This document shows positions 1 through 9,182 of a DNA stretch of 41,985 nt, one piece after another. The position numbers and the translations under genes were made by a program. Numbering within the stretch: position 1 is the first letter of the stretch; each line of letters begins with the position of its first letter. The DNA comes from Acidimicrobiales bacterium (GTDB lineage Bacteria; Actinomycetota; Acidimicrobiia; Acidimicrobiales; JAMCQF01): NCBI GenBank assembly GCA_027366675.1, contig DAHXND010000034.1, positions 1 to 41,985 of the forward strand. Direction: 5' to 3'. The notes under the pieces were generated by a model, which did not search any database, was not told the origin of the DNA, and saw only the letters and a program-made list of their open reading frames with translations.

Positions 1-1288
1 AGATGTAGGAACGCTTGGTGCCTGCGTAGATGCGGGCAAACCAGCGGACGTCGGCCGGCGGAACTTGCGTGAACTGCTGGGCGTACTCCGGCGTCCAGGC
101 AGCGACCCGCTCGGCGAGGAGCGTGAAGGCGGGACGAGCCGCCACGCCGTTCACGCTGTAGCTGCCCGTGAGCGCAGGGTGCGGGACGTTGCCGGCGGGC
201 TGTGCGCTGCTGGTGCTCGGGTCGAAGGCTAGGATCGTCTTCCCGTCGCCGGCGCGCAGGAACATCCCGTCGTCGTCGCGCACGAGGAAAGGCAGGGTGG
301 TCGCGCTGATCACGAACGCTTCGTCGTAGAGCTTCTCGGAGAGCAGCACGTTCAGGACCGAGAGCCCGAACGCGGCGTCCGAGCCCGGCCGGAGTGGTAT
401 CCACTTGTCGGCCTTGGACGCGGTGATCGAGAAGTTCGGGTCGATGACGACGAGGGTGGCCCCCCGGTCCTTCGCGTCGGCCACGAAGTGCCACTCCTGG
501 ACCATCGACTCGGTCAGGTTGCAGCCCCACATCACGGCCAGGTCGGCGTTCGACAGGTCGAGGGACTCGTTGCCGCCCATGAAGACACTCGGCAGGCCGA
601 CCTGGCCGGTGCCGAGGGGGATAGCCATGTCGATGCCCCCGGTGATGGTGGTTGCCTGGAACACGTTGGCAAGCAGGCTCGGGCCGTAGGCTGCGACCGT
701 GCCGTAGTTGCCGCTGAGCGGCCAGAAGGCGAACGCCTTGGAGCCGTAACGGTCGCGGATGCTCGCCATCGAGGTCGCGATCGTGTCGAGCGCCTCGTCC
801 CAGGTGACCCTTTTCCACCTGCCCGAGCCCCGCGGCCCGACGCGCTTCATCGGGAACTTGAGGCGCGCCGGGTTGTAGACCCACTGGGCATGGGAGAGCC
901 CGCGCAGGCAGATCCGGTTGTAGCGGGTTTCGGGGAAGGGGTTCATCGCCGTCTTCGTGAGCCGCCCGTTGCGCACATGCGCCTTGAGGTAACAGGTCTG
1001 CCAGCAGTTCACTGCGCAGACGTCGTTGAAGACCTTCTCCTCGACGCTCGTCTCGTTCGCCAGGCTCTGGTTGGTGCCAGCCAGCGCCCTCACGACCGGC
1101 CTCGATCCAGCAGCCACTGCGCCGAAGTGGGTGGCCACAGCAGTGGCACCACCTACGGCGATCGAAGCCCCGACGAACGTCCGACGGCTGAAGCGAGAGC
1201 GCGAGGAGCTTTCGCCCGGCTCGCTCGCAGCTTCCCCTGCGACAGGGGTGTGCTCCCCGGGCGTTTGCACCGTGTCGTCCGTGCTCAC
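1..1288 (-). CDS. DmsA-like molybdopterin oxidoreductase catalytic subunit, Tat signal, N-terminal part (continues beyond window)
   Basis: Reverse-strand translation from GTG at 1288: VSTDDTVQTPGEHTPVAGEAASEPGESSSRSRFSRRTFVGASIAVGG... (Tat-like SRRTF), VCAVNCWQTCYLKAHVRNGRLTK...RICLRGLSHAQWVYNPARLKFPMKRVGPRGSGRWKRVTWDEALDTIA... matches the DmsA-type CX3CX3C...C [4Fe-4S] and Mo-bisPGD domain pattern; GAGAGGAG RBS upstream; open to the window edge. Confidence 0.93.
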   Translation of the reverse strand, partial: MSTDDTVQTPGEHTPVAGEAASEPGESSSRSRFSRRTFVGASIAVGGATAVATHFGAVAAGSRPVVRALAGTNQSLANETSVEEKVFNDVCAVNCWQTCYLKAHVRNGRLTKTAMNPFPETRYNRICLRGLSHAQWVYNPARLKFPMKRVGPRGSGRWKRVTWDEALDTIATSMASIRDRYGSKAFAFWPLSGNYGTVAAYGPSLLANVFQATTITGGIDMAIPLGTGQVGLPSVFMGGNESLDLSNADLAVMWGCNLTESMVQEWHFVADAKDRGATLVVIDPNFSITASKADKWIPLRPGSDAAFGLSVLNVLLSEKLYDEAFVISATTLPFLVRDDDGMFLRAGDGKTILAFDPSTSSAQPAGNVPHPALTGSYSVNGVAARPAFTLLAERVAAWTPEYAQQFTQVPPADVRWFARIYAGTKRSYI

Positions 1289-1331
1289 AGGGGCGTCTCC
1301 TCTCTCAGTTGACAGCCAGTCATCTGTCCTT

Positions 1332-1381
1332 ATAGGAGTATTTCTAGGACGGAGATATAGGAGTATTTCTAGGACGGAGAT
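1332..1381. repeat. Perfect 2 x 25-bp tandem repeat ATAGGAGTATTTCTAGGACGGAGAT upstream of the molybdoenzyme gene
   Basis: Direct reading: copies 1332-1356 and 1357-1381. Confidence 0.95.
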
Positions 1382-1388
1382 ATGGCAG

Positions 1389-1414
1389 CTAATAGGGCCG
1401 AAAGTCCCTATTAG
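1389..1414. promoter_or_regulatory. DosR/DevR-box-like operator inside a perfect 9-bp inverted repeat (CTAATAGGG-N8-CCCTATTAG)
   Basis: Reverse strand reads CTAATAGGGACTTTCGGCCCTATTAG; core AGGGACTTTCGGCCCT matches the GGGAC-N5-(T/G)CCC pattern; between divergent genes. Confidence 0.7.
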
Positions 1415-1422
1415 TCGTAAAT

Positions 1423-1490
1423 GGGTCCTGCCAGCGATCTTCCAGGGTCCTGCGAGCGATCCTTCCGGGGTCCTGGGAGCGATCTTCCCG
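1423..1490. repeat. Three imperfect tandem copies of GGGTCCTGSSAGCGATCYTTCC (~22-23 bp)
   Basis: Copies start at 1423, 1445 and 1468. Confidence 0.9.
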
Positions 1491-1629
1491 GGAGAAGCCC
1501 AGCGCCCTATCACACCGCTTATCACACCGCCCTTCCGCCCTTCCGCCCAGCATCGCGTCCCTTCACTACCACCACGATCTGCCGGTAGAATCTGCTGGGA
1601 TTCGTCGAGCATCCACTAGGCTCTCCCGG

Positions 1630-2745
1630 GTGGAGGCGACCCCGGACAGGGAGCTCGGCATGCCTGAGATCATGATCGACGCCGCTGGCATCACGAAGTC
1701 TTTCGGGGAGACCCGTGCCCTCGACGACGTGGATCTCCAGGTGCATGCTGGCACGGTGCTAGCCCTGCTCGGGCCGAACGGCGCAGGGAAGACCACCCTC
1801 GTCCGGATCCTCTCGACGCTGCTGCTCCCGGACTCTGGCACCGCCTCGGTCGCTGGATACGACATCGTTCGCCATGCCGTGGAGGTCCGGTCGATGATAG
1901 GGCTGGCTGGCCAGTTCGCTGCGGTGGACGACATACTGACCGGCAGGGAGAACCTGGAGCTGGTCGGCTTGCTCTACCACCTGAAGAAGAAGGACCGGAA
2001 GGAACGAGCTGCTGAGGTCCTGGAGCGCCTGAACCTCACCGATGCGGCGGACCGCCTGGTGAGGACGTACTCAGGTGGGATGCGCCGGCGCCTCGACCTC
2101 GGCGCCAGCTTGGTTGGCCGTCCGAAGATTCTCATATTGGATGAGCCCACCACGGGTCTTGATCCGGTGACCAGAACGGAGCTGTGGCGCTTCATAGAGG
2201 CTCTCGTGGCAGAAGGGACCACGCTCCTTCTCACGACTCAGTACCTGGAGGAGGCAGACCAGCTCGCTGATCGCATCGTGGTCATAGATCACGGCCACGT
2301 GATAGCGAACGGGACGGCGAACGAGCTGAAGGACCAGCTTGGAAGTGACGTCATCGAGGCGACGGTTACCGATTCCGGGCAGATGGGCGAGGCGGTACGG
2401 CTGATTGCCGATCTGGGTCATGGAACCCCGATAGAGGACCCCTCCCGGCGGCTGATCACAGTTGCGACTGACGGGAAGGCGAAGACGCTTCTGGAAGCAG
2501 CGCGGCGCCTGGACGAGCATGGCATAGGTCTGGACGACATCAGCTTGCGGCGCCCATCACTCGATGATGTGTTCCTCTCGTTGACGGGCCACGGCGCCGA
2601 CGGCTCGAGCACCGGCGGTTGGAGCACAGACGCCCTGGTCACCCACGGCGCAACCACGGATGCCCGCGACAGGGACGGCGCAGGCTCTGCTATGTCCGCA
2701 GGCGCTCGCAGCGCAGCATCGAGGGGTTCAGGGCAGCAGTCGTGA
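1630..2745 (+). CDS. ABC-2 type (DrrA-like) transporter ATP-binding protein
   Basis: Walker A GPNGAGKTT, signature YSGGMRRRL, Walker B ILILDEPTTGLDP; start could be ATG 1660. Confidence 0.93.
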   Translation: MEATPDRELGMPEIMIDAAGITKSFGETRALDDVDLQVHAGTVLALLGPNGAGKTTLVRILSTLLLPDSGTASVAGYDIVRHAVEVRSMIGLAGQFAAVDDILTGRENLELVGLLYHLKKKDRKERAAEVLERLNLTDAADRLVRTYSGGMRRRLDLGASLVGRPKILILDEPTTGLDPVTRTELWRFIEALVAEGTTLLLTTQYLEEADQLADRIVVIDHGHVIANGTANELKDQLGSDVIEATVTDSGQMGEAVRLIADLGHGTPIEDPSRRLITVATDGKAKTLLEAARRLDEHGIGLDDISLRRPSLDDVFLSLTGHGADGSSTGGWSTDALVTHGATTDARDRDGAGSAMSAGARSAASRGSGQQS

Positions 2746-3563
2746 GTGTCGTGGAGGCCCCGGTGATTGGCGCTCCCGCCGGCGAGGCACCGCCCGGGCC
2801 GATCACGCTCGGTGTCGCGCTTGTCGACATAGCCGGGATCACGAAGCGTAACCTGCTCCGTATATACAGGACGCCTCGGCTGCTCATCTTCTCGAGCATC
2901 CAGCCGATCATGTTCGTCCTGCTCTTCCGCTACGTCTTCGCGGGGGCGATAAAGATTCCTCATGGGCTCTATGTCGACTACCTGATGCCTGGCATCTTCG
3001 TGCAGATCTCTATCTTCGGAGGGTCCTCTACCGCGGTGGGGCTGGCTACTGACCTGCAGGGCGGCATAGTGGATCGCCTGCGATCACTGCCCATGGCCCG
3101 CTCGGCGGTGCTGGCTGGGAGGACCCTAGCCGACCTGGCCCGGAACTTCCTGGTCCTCGTGCTGATGGTCGGGGTCGGCGTGCTGGTGGGGTTCAGGTTC
3201 CACGGGACAGCGGGAAGTGACATAGCAGGTCTGGGCCTGGTCCTGCTGTTCGGCTACGCGTTCTCATGGGTGTTCGCGACGATCGGGCTAATGGTGAAGG
3301 ATCCGGAGACCGCTCAGATCGCCGGTTTCCTGCCGCTGTTCCCCCTCGTCTTCGCGAGCTCTGCCTTCGTCCCGGTAGCGAGCATGCCTGGATGGCTTCA
3401 GGCATTCGCGAAGGTCCAGCCCGTGAGCGTCACTGTCGATGCAGTGCGAGCGCTCGTGTCGGGCACACCCGCTTTCCACTGGGTGTGGCAGTCGCTCCTG
3501 TGGGCGGTAGGCTTCCTCGGCTTCTTCGCAGTTCTGGCAGTGAACCGGTACCGTAAGCTCTGA
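2742..3563 (+). CDS. ABC-2 type (DrrB-like) transporter permease
   Basis: Listed ORF begins at 2619, but GTG 2742 overlaps the upstream TGA (translational coupling); multiple TM segments, ABC2 membrane domain pattern (PGIFVQ...RLRSLPMARSAVLAGR). Confidence 0.88.
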   Translation: MSVVEAPVIGAPAGEAPPGPITLGVALVDIAGITKRNLLRIYRTPRLLIFSSIQPIMFVLLFRYVFAGAIKIPHGLYVDYLMPGIFVQISIFGGSSTAVGLATDLQGGIVDRLRSLPMARSAVLAGRTLADLARNFLVLVLMVGVGVLVGFRFHGTAGSDIAGLGLVLLFGYAFSWVFATIGLMVKDPETAQIAGFLPLFPLVFASSAFVPVASMPGWLQAFAKVQPVSVTVDAVRALVSGTPAFHWVWQSLLWAVGFLGFFAVLAVNRYRKL

Positions 3564-3590
3564 AGCACTGCCGTGGCGATCTGTTGATCC

Positions 3591-4289
3591 TCAGGCGTCC
3601 AGGATGCGGCCATCTCGCATGTGGATAACCCGGTCGGTCACGGCTGCGACGCTGTCATCGTGAGTGACCATCACGATGGTGGTGCCCGTCTGTTCCCTGA
3701 GCCGGGTCAGGAGAGCCACGACCACCTTCACTGACGCAGAGTCCAGGCTTCCGGTTGGCTCGTCCGCGAGCAGCAGCCTCGGGTCATTCGCGAGTGCTCG
3801 GGCGATAGCGACCCTCTGGCGCTCTCCCCCGGACAGCTGTGCAGGCTTGCGATCTGCAGCGTGCGCCAGCTCCACCAGCTCGAGGAGCTGGGCTGCTTTC
3901 TCCTTGTGACTCGGGGCACCGTGCTCGTGTCTGACCATGGCTATCTCCACGTTCTCGAGCGAGGTGAGCTGGGGGAGAAGGTTATGGAACTGGAAGACCA
4001 GCCCTACCTCCTCGCGCCGGTACTTGGCCAGGTTCTTCATGCGACCGAGATCTGCTCCGAAGATCCGGACGGTACCTGATGTCGGAGTGTCGAGCGCAGC
4101 CAGAAGATGGAGAAGGGTGCTTTTCCCGCAGCCGGATGGCCCCGTTACAGCGACGAATTCTCGCTCAGCCACCTGCAGGTCCACCCCATCCAGAGCGCGG
4201 ACGTTCCCATCGCTATAGACCTTGGTCAGGCCTACTACTTCTACCGCGAGGCCCGCGCCCCGTTCGTCTACCTGGTATGCCTCGGCCAC
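3591..4289 (-). CDS. MacB/LolD-family ABC transporter ATP-binding protein
   Basis: GPSGCGKSTLLHLLAALDTPTSG, LSGGERQRVAIARAL, LLLADEPTGSLD. Confidence 0.93.
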   Translation of the reverse strand: MAEAYQVDERGAGLAVEVVGLTKVYSDGNVRALDGVDLQVAEREFVAVTGPSGCGKSTLLHLLAALDTPTSGTVRIFGADLGRMKNLAKYRREEVGLVFQFHNLLPQLTSLENVEIAMVRHEHGAPSHKEKAAQLLELVELAHAADRKPAQLSGGERQRVAIARALANDPRLLLADEPTGSLDSASVKVVVALLTRLREQTGTTIVMVTHDDSVAAVTDRVIHMRDGRILDA

Positions 4290-4346
4290 CAGAAGACCCT
4301 GAAAGAAGCGGAACCTTCAGCCGCCGGAGACGCCACCAAGGCCACC

Positions 4347-5465
4347 TTATTCGTGCCCCAGTGCATCCATTGGGGAGCGCATGGCGGCGCGGACGGCTGG
4401 ATAGAGCGTCCCGAGGAAGGTCATCGCGAGAGCCGTGGCGAAGCCCGTGATGAAAGCGCTCGCCGTGAAGTGCGCATGGAGCACCCCTAACAGCTGTGGT
4501 AGCTGGGTGAGCAGCAGCACGACTATTACCGCCAGGGCTAGGCCCGCTGCAGTGCCGACGATGGCAAGGAAGAATCCTTCGCCCATTATCAGCCCTACGA
4601 TACGCTTCCTCGACCAGCCCACAGACAGCAGCATGCCGAACTCCCTGGTGCGCTCGAAGAGGGAGAGAAGCATGGTGTTCCCTATGATGATCGCCCCTAT
4701 GACCACGGCCAGTATGGCGCTGCCTGTGGCTGCTGCCTTCACGAAGACGAGCGTAAGGTCAGCCTGGCCGAACTGCGCCGCTGTGCGCAGGGCCATGAGC
4801 TCCGGCTGGGCGTAGGTGATGCGGTGCATCACTTTGCTGACAGGTACCCCATGGTCGACCTTCACGAATATCAGGGTCACGATTCCTGGCACGCGGTTGT
4901 ATCCCTGGAGCGCCGGCAGGGGGAAGAAGGCCGCGTCGTTGCCGAAGGAGCTACTCGTGGACACGATGCCGGTGACAGTGTTCACAGCTCCGTTGGCCCT
5001 GAACTTGTCACCTACGTGGAGCCCGAAGTTCTGAGCGGCGGTGTAGCCGAGCATGACCTGGTTCGTCGCGTCGGCACTATACGAGTGACCGGCCAATATC
5101 TTCACTCCGAAGGGGGCCAGGTCGGACGGGGCGATGCCCACCTCGATGAACACGGGGTTCGCTGCATTTATCTTCTCGGTCTCGACCAGCACGCCCACCG
5201 CGCTCGCGACCCCGGGGGTGGAATCGATTTTCTTGAGCGTTGGTTTGTCGATAGTGCTGTTCAAGATGTCGGAAACGCCCTTCTGGGAGAGTACGAAGTT
5301 GGCCTCTCCTATGTGCATCACTGCAGTAGCCGAGCTCTCGAGGCCGCTTCCCACCACTGTCAGAGCCACCACGGTCATCACTGCGAAAGCTATGGCAAGG
5401 GCCAGTCCGATGGATCGGGACTTCTTCCCCCAAAGGTTGCGGGCTACCAGCGCGAGAGTGGACAT
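4347..5465 (-). CDS. FtsX/MacB-like ABC transporter permease
   Basis: N-terminal TM, periplasmic domain, C-terminal FtsX block (LLSLFERTREFGMLLSVGWSRKRIVGLIMGEG). Confidence 0.9.
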   Translation of the reverse strand: MSTLALVARNLWGKKSRSIGLALAIAFAVMTVVALTVVGSGLESSATAVMHIGEANFVLSQKGVSDILNSTIDKPTLKKIDSTPGVASAVGVLVETEKINAANPVFIEVGIAPSDLAPFGVKILAGHSYSADATNQVMLGYTAAQNFGLHVGDKFRANGAVNTVTGIVSTSSSFGNDAAFFPLPALQGYNRVPGIVTLIFVKVDHGVPVSKVMHRITYAQPELMALRTAAQFGQADLTLVFVKAAATGSAILAVVIGAIIIGNTMLLSLFERTREFGMLLSVGWSRKRIVGLIMGEGFFLAIVGTAAGLALAVIVVLLLTQLPQLLGVLHAHFTASAFITGFATALAMTFLGTLYPAVRAAMRSPMDALGHE

Positions 5466-5583
5466 CAGAGCTAGGAGCTTACCGGTGGCGTTCTCAGGGT
5501 GGGGCCGGGAGGCCGGCTCAGCGTGTCGCGCACCAGGTCAGCCGGCCCGGACACGTAGGGCGTCTTTCCACGAAACCGAAATG

Positions 5584-5599
5584 AGGGACTTTCGGCCCT
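5584..5599. promoter_or_regulatory. DosR/DevR-box-like operator AGGGACTTTCGGCCCT
   Basis: Identical 16-mer to the reverse strand of 1394-1409; intergenic between divergent FtsX and PRT-hydrolase genes. Confidence 0.75.
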
Positions 5600-5764
5600 G
5601 GCAATCCTCTTCCTTCGTGGTGATCATGGAGGGGTGGACCGGGATCGAGGCTGTGATGGTGCCTCTGGGGGAGGATCGACTGTAGCGCCTGCTCCGGCAA
5701 GGGCCCGGTACCTGGAGGGAGACGGCTCCGGGTCGCGGGGGGAGCTGCTCGTGGCAGCGGGACG

Positions 5765-7213
5765 ATGCCGGTGGCGTTAGTGTTTCGTGATCGTAGCGAG
5801 GCTGGGCAGCTCTTGGGCCGCCGCCTGGCTCATCTCCGAGTGGAGCATCCGGTCGTGCTCGGTCTGCCCCGGGGCGGCGTCCCGGTAGCTGCCGAGGTGG
5901 CCAGAGCCCTGGATGCTCCGCTCGATGTCCTGGTAGTGCGGAAGCTCGGTGTGCCGTTCCAGCCAGAGCTCGGTATAGGAGCAGTGGCGGAGGGCGGTGT
6001 AACGGTGGTCGACAGCGACATGGCTGAGCGCTCGGGGTTGGGTCGCTACGAGATCGGGGTTGTCGCTGCCAGGGAACGTGACGAGATGGCTCGCCTTGTC
6101 AGGCTCTACAGAGATGGCATCCAGCCAATCGACATCTCCGGTCGTACCGCCGTCATCGTCGACGATGGCCTGGCAACTGGGGGTACCGCTCGAGCAGCGA
6201 TACGAGCGGTCCGTGCCAGGGGCGCGGCGAAGGTCATACTGGCTGTGCCGGTCGCACCGCGCGACACCGTGGCCGAGCTCGAGCACGAGGCGGACGAGGT
6301 CGTGTGCCTTCGAGCGCCGGGCCAGTTCCAGGCCGTGGGGCAGTGGTACGGGAACTTCTCCCAGACGACCGACCAGGAAGTGGTGGATCTGCTCGAGACG
6401 AATGGCAGCCTGGATCCGGGGGGGCTCAGGCTGGATCCGGGAGAGCTCAGCCTGGATCCGGGAGAGCTCAGCCTGGATCCCGGAGGGCTGGCATCGAGCC
6501 CTGGCAGCGCTGGGAGCGCTGGGAGTCGCCTGCCGGGGGACAGCTCTGGCGGCGGATGTGGCAGCTTCGAGAGAGATGTCGTCATAGACGCGGGCAGCGT
6601 TGAGCTAGCTGGTCGGCTGGAAGTTCCCGAGGGGGCGTGGGGGCTCGTCGTCTTCGCTCATGGTGCTGGCAGCAGCCGCCACAGCCCGCGGAATCGCTCG
6701 GTTGCTCATGCTCTCCAGGCGAGAGGCATGGGCACCCTGCTTTTCGACCTCCTGACGGAGGAGGAGGCGCTCTACCGCGCGAAGGTCTTTGACATCGCTC
6801 TCCTCTCCAGCCGCCTGGTCGAGGCCACCATGTGGGCGCGCCGCCAGCCTGGAGTTGGCGAGCTGCCCGTCGGCTATTTCGGCGCGAGCACAGGGGCGGC
6901 AGCGGCTCTGTCGGCAGCAGCGAAGCCTGGTAACTACGTGAGGTCGGTAGTCTCCAGGGGTGGTCGGCCTGATCTGGCTGGCAGCGCGCTTCCGTTAGTT
7001 CCCTGCCCAGTGCTCCTGATCGTCGGGGGAGCAGATACCGAGGTGCTGGAGATGAACCGCGAGGCGGCTGCGAGGTTGTGCAGCGTAACGCGATTGGTGG
7101 TGGTCCCAGGGGCCACGCACCTCTTCGAAGAACCCGGGGCCATGGAGCGGGTCGAGAGCCTGGCCGGCGAGTGGTTCGAGGAGCACCTGGCTTTGCAGGC
7201 GTCTCGCAGGTAG
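5765..7213 (+). CDS. Phosphoribosyltransferase-alpha/beta-hydrolase fusion (Rv0571c-like architecture)
   Basis: PRTase loop TAVIVDDGLATGGTARAAIRAVR; C-terminal hydrolase (VVFAHGAGSSRHSPRNR, GYFGASTGAAAAL, GATHLFEEPG). Confidence 0.9.
   Translation: MPVALVFRDRSEAGQLLGRRLAHLRVEHPVVLGLPRGGVPVAAEVARALDAPLDVLVVRKLGVPFQPELGIGAVAEGGVTVVDSDMAERSGLGRYEIGVVAARERDEMARLVRLYRDGIQPIDISGRTAVIVDDGLATGGTARAAIRAVRARGAAKVILAVPVAPRDTVAELEHEADEVVCLRAPGQFQAVGQWYGNFSQTTDQEVVDLLETNGSLDPGGLRLDPGELSLDPGELSLDPGGLASSPGSAGSAGSRLPGDSSGGGCGSFERDVVIDAGSVELAGRLEVPEGAWGLVVFAHGAGSSRHSPRNRSVAHALQARGMGTLLFDLLTEEEALYRAKVFDIALLSSRLVEATMWARRQPGVGELPVGYFGASTGAAAALSAAAKPGNYVRSVVSRGGRPDLAGSALPLVPCPVLLIVGGADTEVLEMNREAAARLCSVTRLVVVPGATHLFEEPGAMERVESLAGEWFEEHLALQASRR
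6410..6488 (+). repeat. ~21-bp in-frame tandem repeat (CTGGATCCGGGAGAGCTCAGC)n in the PRT/hydrolase linker (LDPGELS repeats)
   Basis: Direct reading, about four units. Confidence 0.93.
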
Positions 7214-7343
7214 GGGGGCGGGTCGGGCACCTGGTGAGGGTCGGTCAGGCGCACCTGCTTGACCGCCGTGAACGGTCGGGAACCCGGCAAGGGCGGTTAG
7301 GTGAGCTCCCATACAGGGGTGCTCCAGAGAGAGGAGAGAAGCG

Positions 7344-8114
7344 ATGGCAGGAGTCAAGGGCAAGACAGTCGTGGTTACTGGGGCTGGTCTGGGGATAGGC
7401 AGGGCAACGGCACTGCTCTTCGCCAAGAGAGGTGCCAGGGTGGCCGTCACGGACGTGAAGAAGCAGGAAGGAGAGGAGACGGCGAGCCAGATACTCGGCG
7501 CAGGTGGTGAGGCAGTGTTCATATCACATGACGTGTCGTCAGAGGAGCAGTGGGCACGTGCCCTGTCCGATGTCGCCGACCGTTTCGGCGGTATAGATGT
7601 TCTGGTGAACAATGCAGGTATCTACTTCATCGCCCCTATCGGGGACATCACACTGGAGCAGTGGAACCATCTGTTCTCGATAAACGTGAATGGTGTGTTC
7701 CTCGGCGCCAAGCACGTTGCACCGTACCTCGCATTGCGGGGCGGTGGCTCGATCGTGAACCTCTCATCTGTGGCGGGGCTGCTTGGTGTTGCCGGCCATG
7801 CGTGCTACGGGGCGAGCAAAGGAGCCGTGCGGATACTTACGAAAGATCTGGCAGCGGAGCTCGGTGCGCAGAACATCCGAGTGAACTCCATACACCCCAC
7901 GTATGTGAAGACTGCTATGGCTGAATACGGAGCAGCAGTGGCGGGGAAGACCCTGGACGAGCTGGGACGGGAGATGTCGGTGCTCGGCCGTATGGCAGAG
8001 CCTGAAGATGTGGCGAATGTGATCGTGTTCCTGGCTTCGGACGAGTCGAGCTACCTGACGGGGGCCGAGTTCGTTGTCGATGGAGGAGGAGGCGCGTCGG
8101 TATTGGCTGTCTGA
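7344..8114 (+). CDS. Short-chain dehydrogenase/reductase (SDR)
   Basis: VVVTGAGLGIGRATALLF (TGxxxGIG), NNAG, YGASKGA, C-terminal FLASDESSYLTGAEFVVDGG. Confidence 0.95.
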   Translation: MAGVKGKTVVVTGAGLGIGRATALLFAKRGARVAVTDVKKQEGEETASQILGAGGEAVFISHDVSSEEQWARALSDVADRFGGIDVLVNNAGIYFIAPIGDITLEQWNHLFSINVNGVFLGAKHVAPYLALRGGGSIVNLSSVAGLLGVAGHACYGASKGAVRILTKDLAAELGAQNIRVNSIHPTYVKTAMAEYGAAVAGKTLDELGREMSVLGRMAEPEDVANVIVFLASDESSYLTGAEFVVDGGGGASVLAV

Positions 8115-8213
8115 AGCAGGGCTCGCGGGTTGGCTAGCATCGGCGTGAGTGGATGAGCGCGCTTTGCTGTGGAAGTCTTTGCTGTGCAAGAAGGCCAATG
8201 AGCGGGCTCTACC

Positions 8214-9182
8214 ATGCCTCTAGTCGACGTAGCGCTGCTCATATGTGCGGCACTCCTCACGGCAGTGGTGAGTGGATCGAACGACGGGGCGACGCTCGTC
8301 GCCCTGAACACGCGGACCACCACCATCACTCCAGGGCTTGCCCTCATGGGCCTCTCGGCATTCGTGGCCTTCGGGCCGTTTCTTGTCGGGACGGCTGTGG
8401 CGAGAACGGTCGCGCGCGGACTCGTGGCTTTCGAACAATCCGGTGGGTCGCTCGCCTTCCTGGTGGCCGTCGCCTGTGCTCTGGCTGTAGTTTTCTTCCT
8501 GAGCCATCGAGGCATGCCGACGAGCGTTACGCTTGCTCTTACTGGCACCATCGTTGGCTCTGGCCTCGGGTTTCGCCTGCCCGTTCACTGGGCGACAGTG
8601 GGTGCGGTGCTTCTGGCGGGTCTGGTTGCTCCGCTTGGAGCAGCGCTGGCCGGGTATATCGTTGCCAGTATAGAGTTGCGGCTGAAGCCCCCGGCCCTTC
8701 CTCCAAGGGCAAGGCGGAATGCTGAACGGCTCGGGTTCCTGCTCGAGTGCTTCGCATACTCTTCCAACGATGCCGAGAAGCTGGTGGCGATCATGGCGAT
8801 AGCCATAGGAACCACGAGCGGTGCCATCAGGCTGTCTCCACTCGGTCAGATCGGCCTTGGCCTATGCTTCGCTCCAGGGATATTGCTGTCGCTGCGCCAG
8901 GTGGCGAGGCGCGTCTCGGAGAGGATGGTGCAGGTGCGCTCGGACACGGTGATAGGCGTGACGTTCTGCGCCTCCGGTGTGGTTCTGGCCTGTTCGGCCC
9001 TTGGCTATCCGATATCGTCGACCCAGGCTGCTACGGCCGCGCTCGTCGGCGTGGGTGCCCGGGTCGCGCCCAGGCGGGTTCAGTGGGGCGAGGCAGCGGC
9101 TATAGGATTGGCGTGGGTGGTGACATTGCCGTTGGCGTTGGGGCTGGCTGCCGGCGCCGGCTTCGTCATAAGGGCGCTATGA
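8214..9182 (+). CDS. PiT-family inorganic phosphate transporter
   Basis: Paired PiT motifs SGSNDGATLVA and AYSSNDAEKL, YPISSTQAAT near C-terminus, many TM segments. Confidence 0.87.
   Translation: MPLVDVALLICAALLTAVVSGSNDGATLVALNTRTTTITPGLALMGLSAFVAFGPFLVGTAVARTVARGLVAFEQSGGSLAFLVAVACALAVVFFLSHRGMPTSVTLALTGTIVGSGLGFRLPVHWATVGAVLLAGLVAPLGAALAGYIVASIELRLKPPALPPRARRNAERLGFLLECFAYSSNDAEKLVAIMAIAIGTTSGAIRLSPLGQIGLGLCFAPGILLSLRQVARRVSERMVQVRSDTVIGVTFCASGVVLACSALGYPISSTQAATAALVGVGARVAPRRVQWGEAAAIGLAWVVTLPLALGLAAGAGFVIRAL

Noticed and set aside
488-1312. 274-aa plus-strand ORF at the left edge
   Set aside because: Antisense to the convincingly conserved DmsA-like frame; no recognisable domain.
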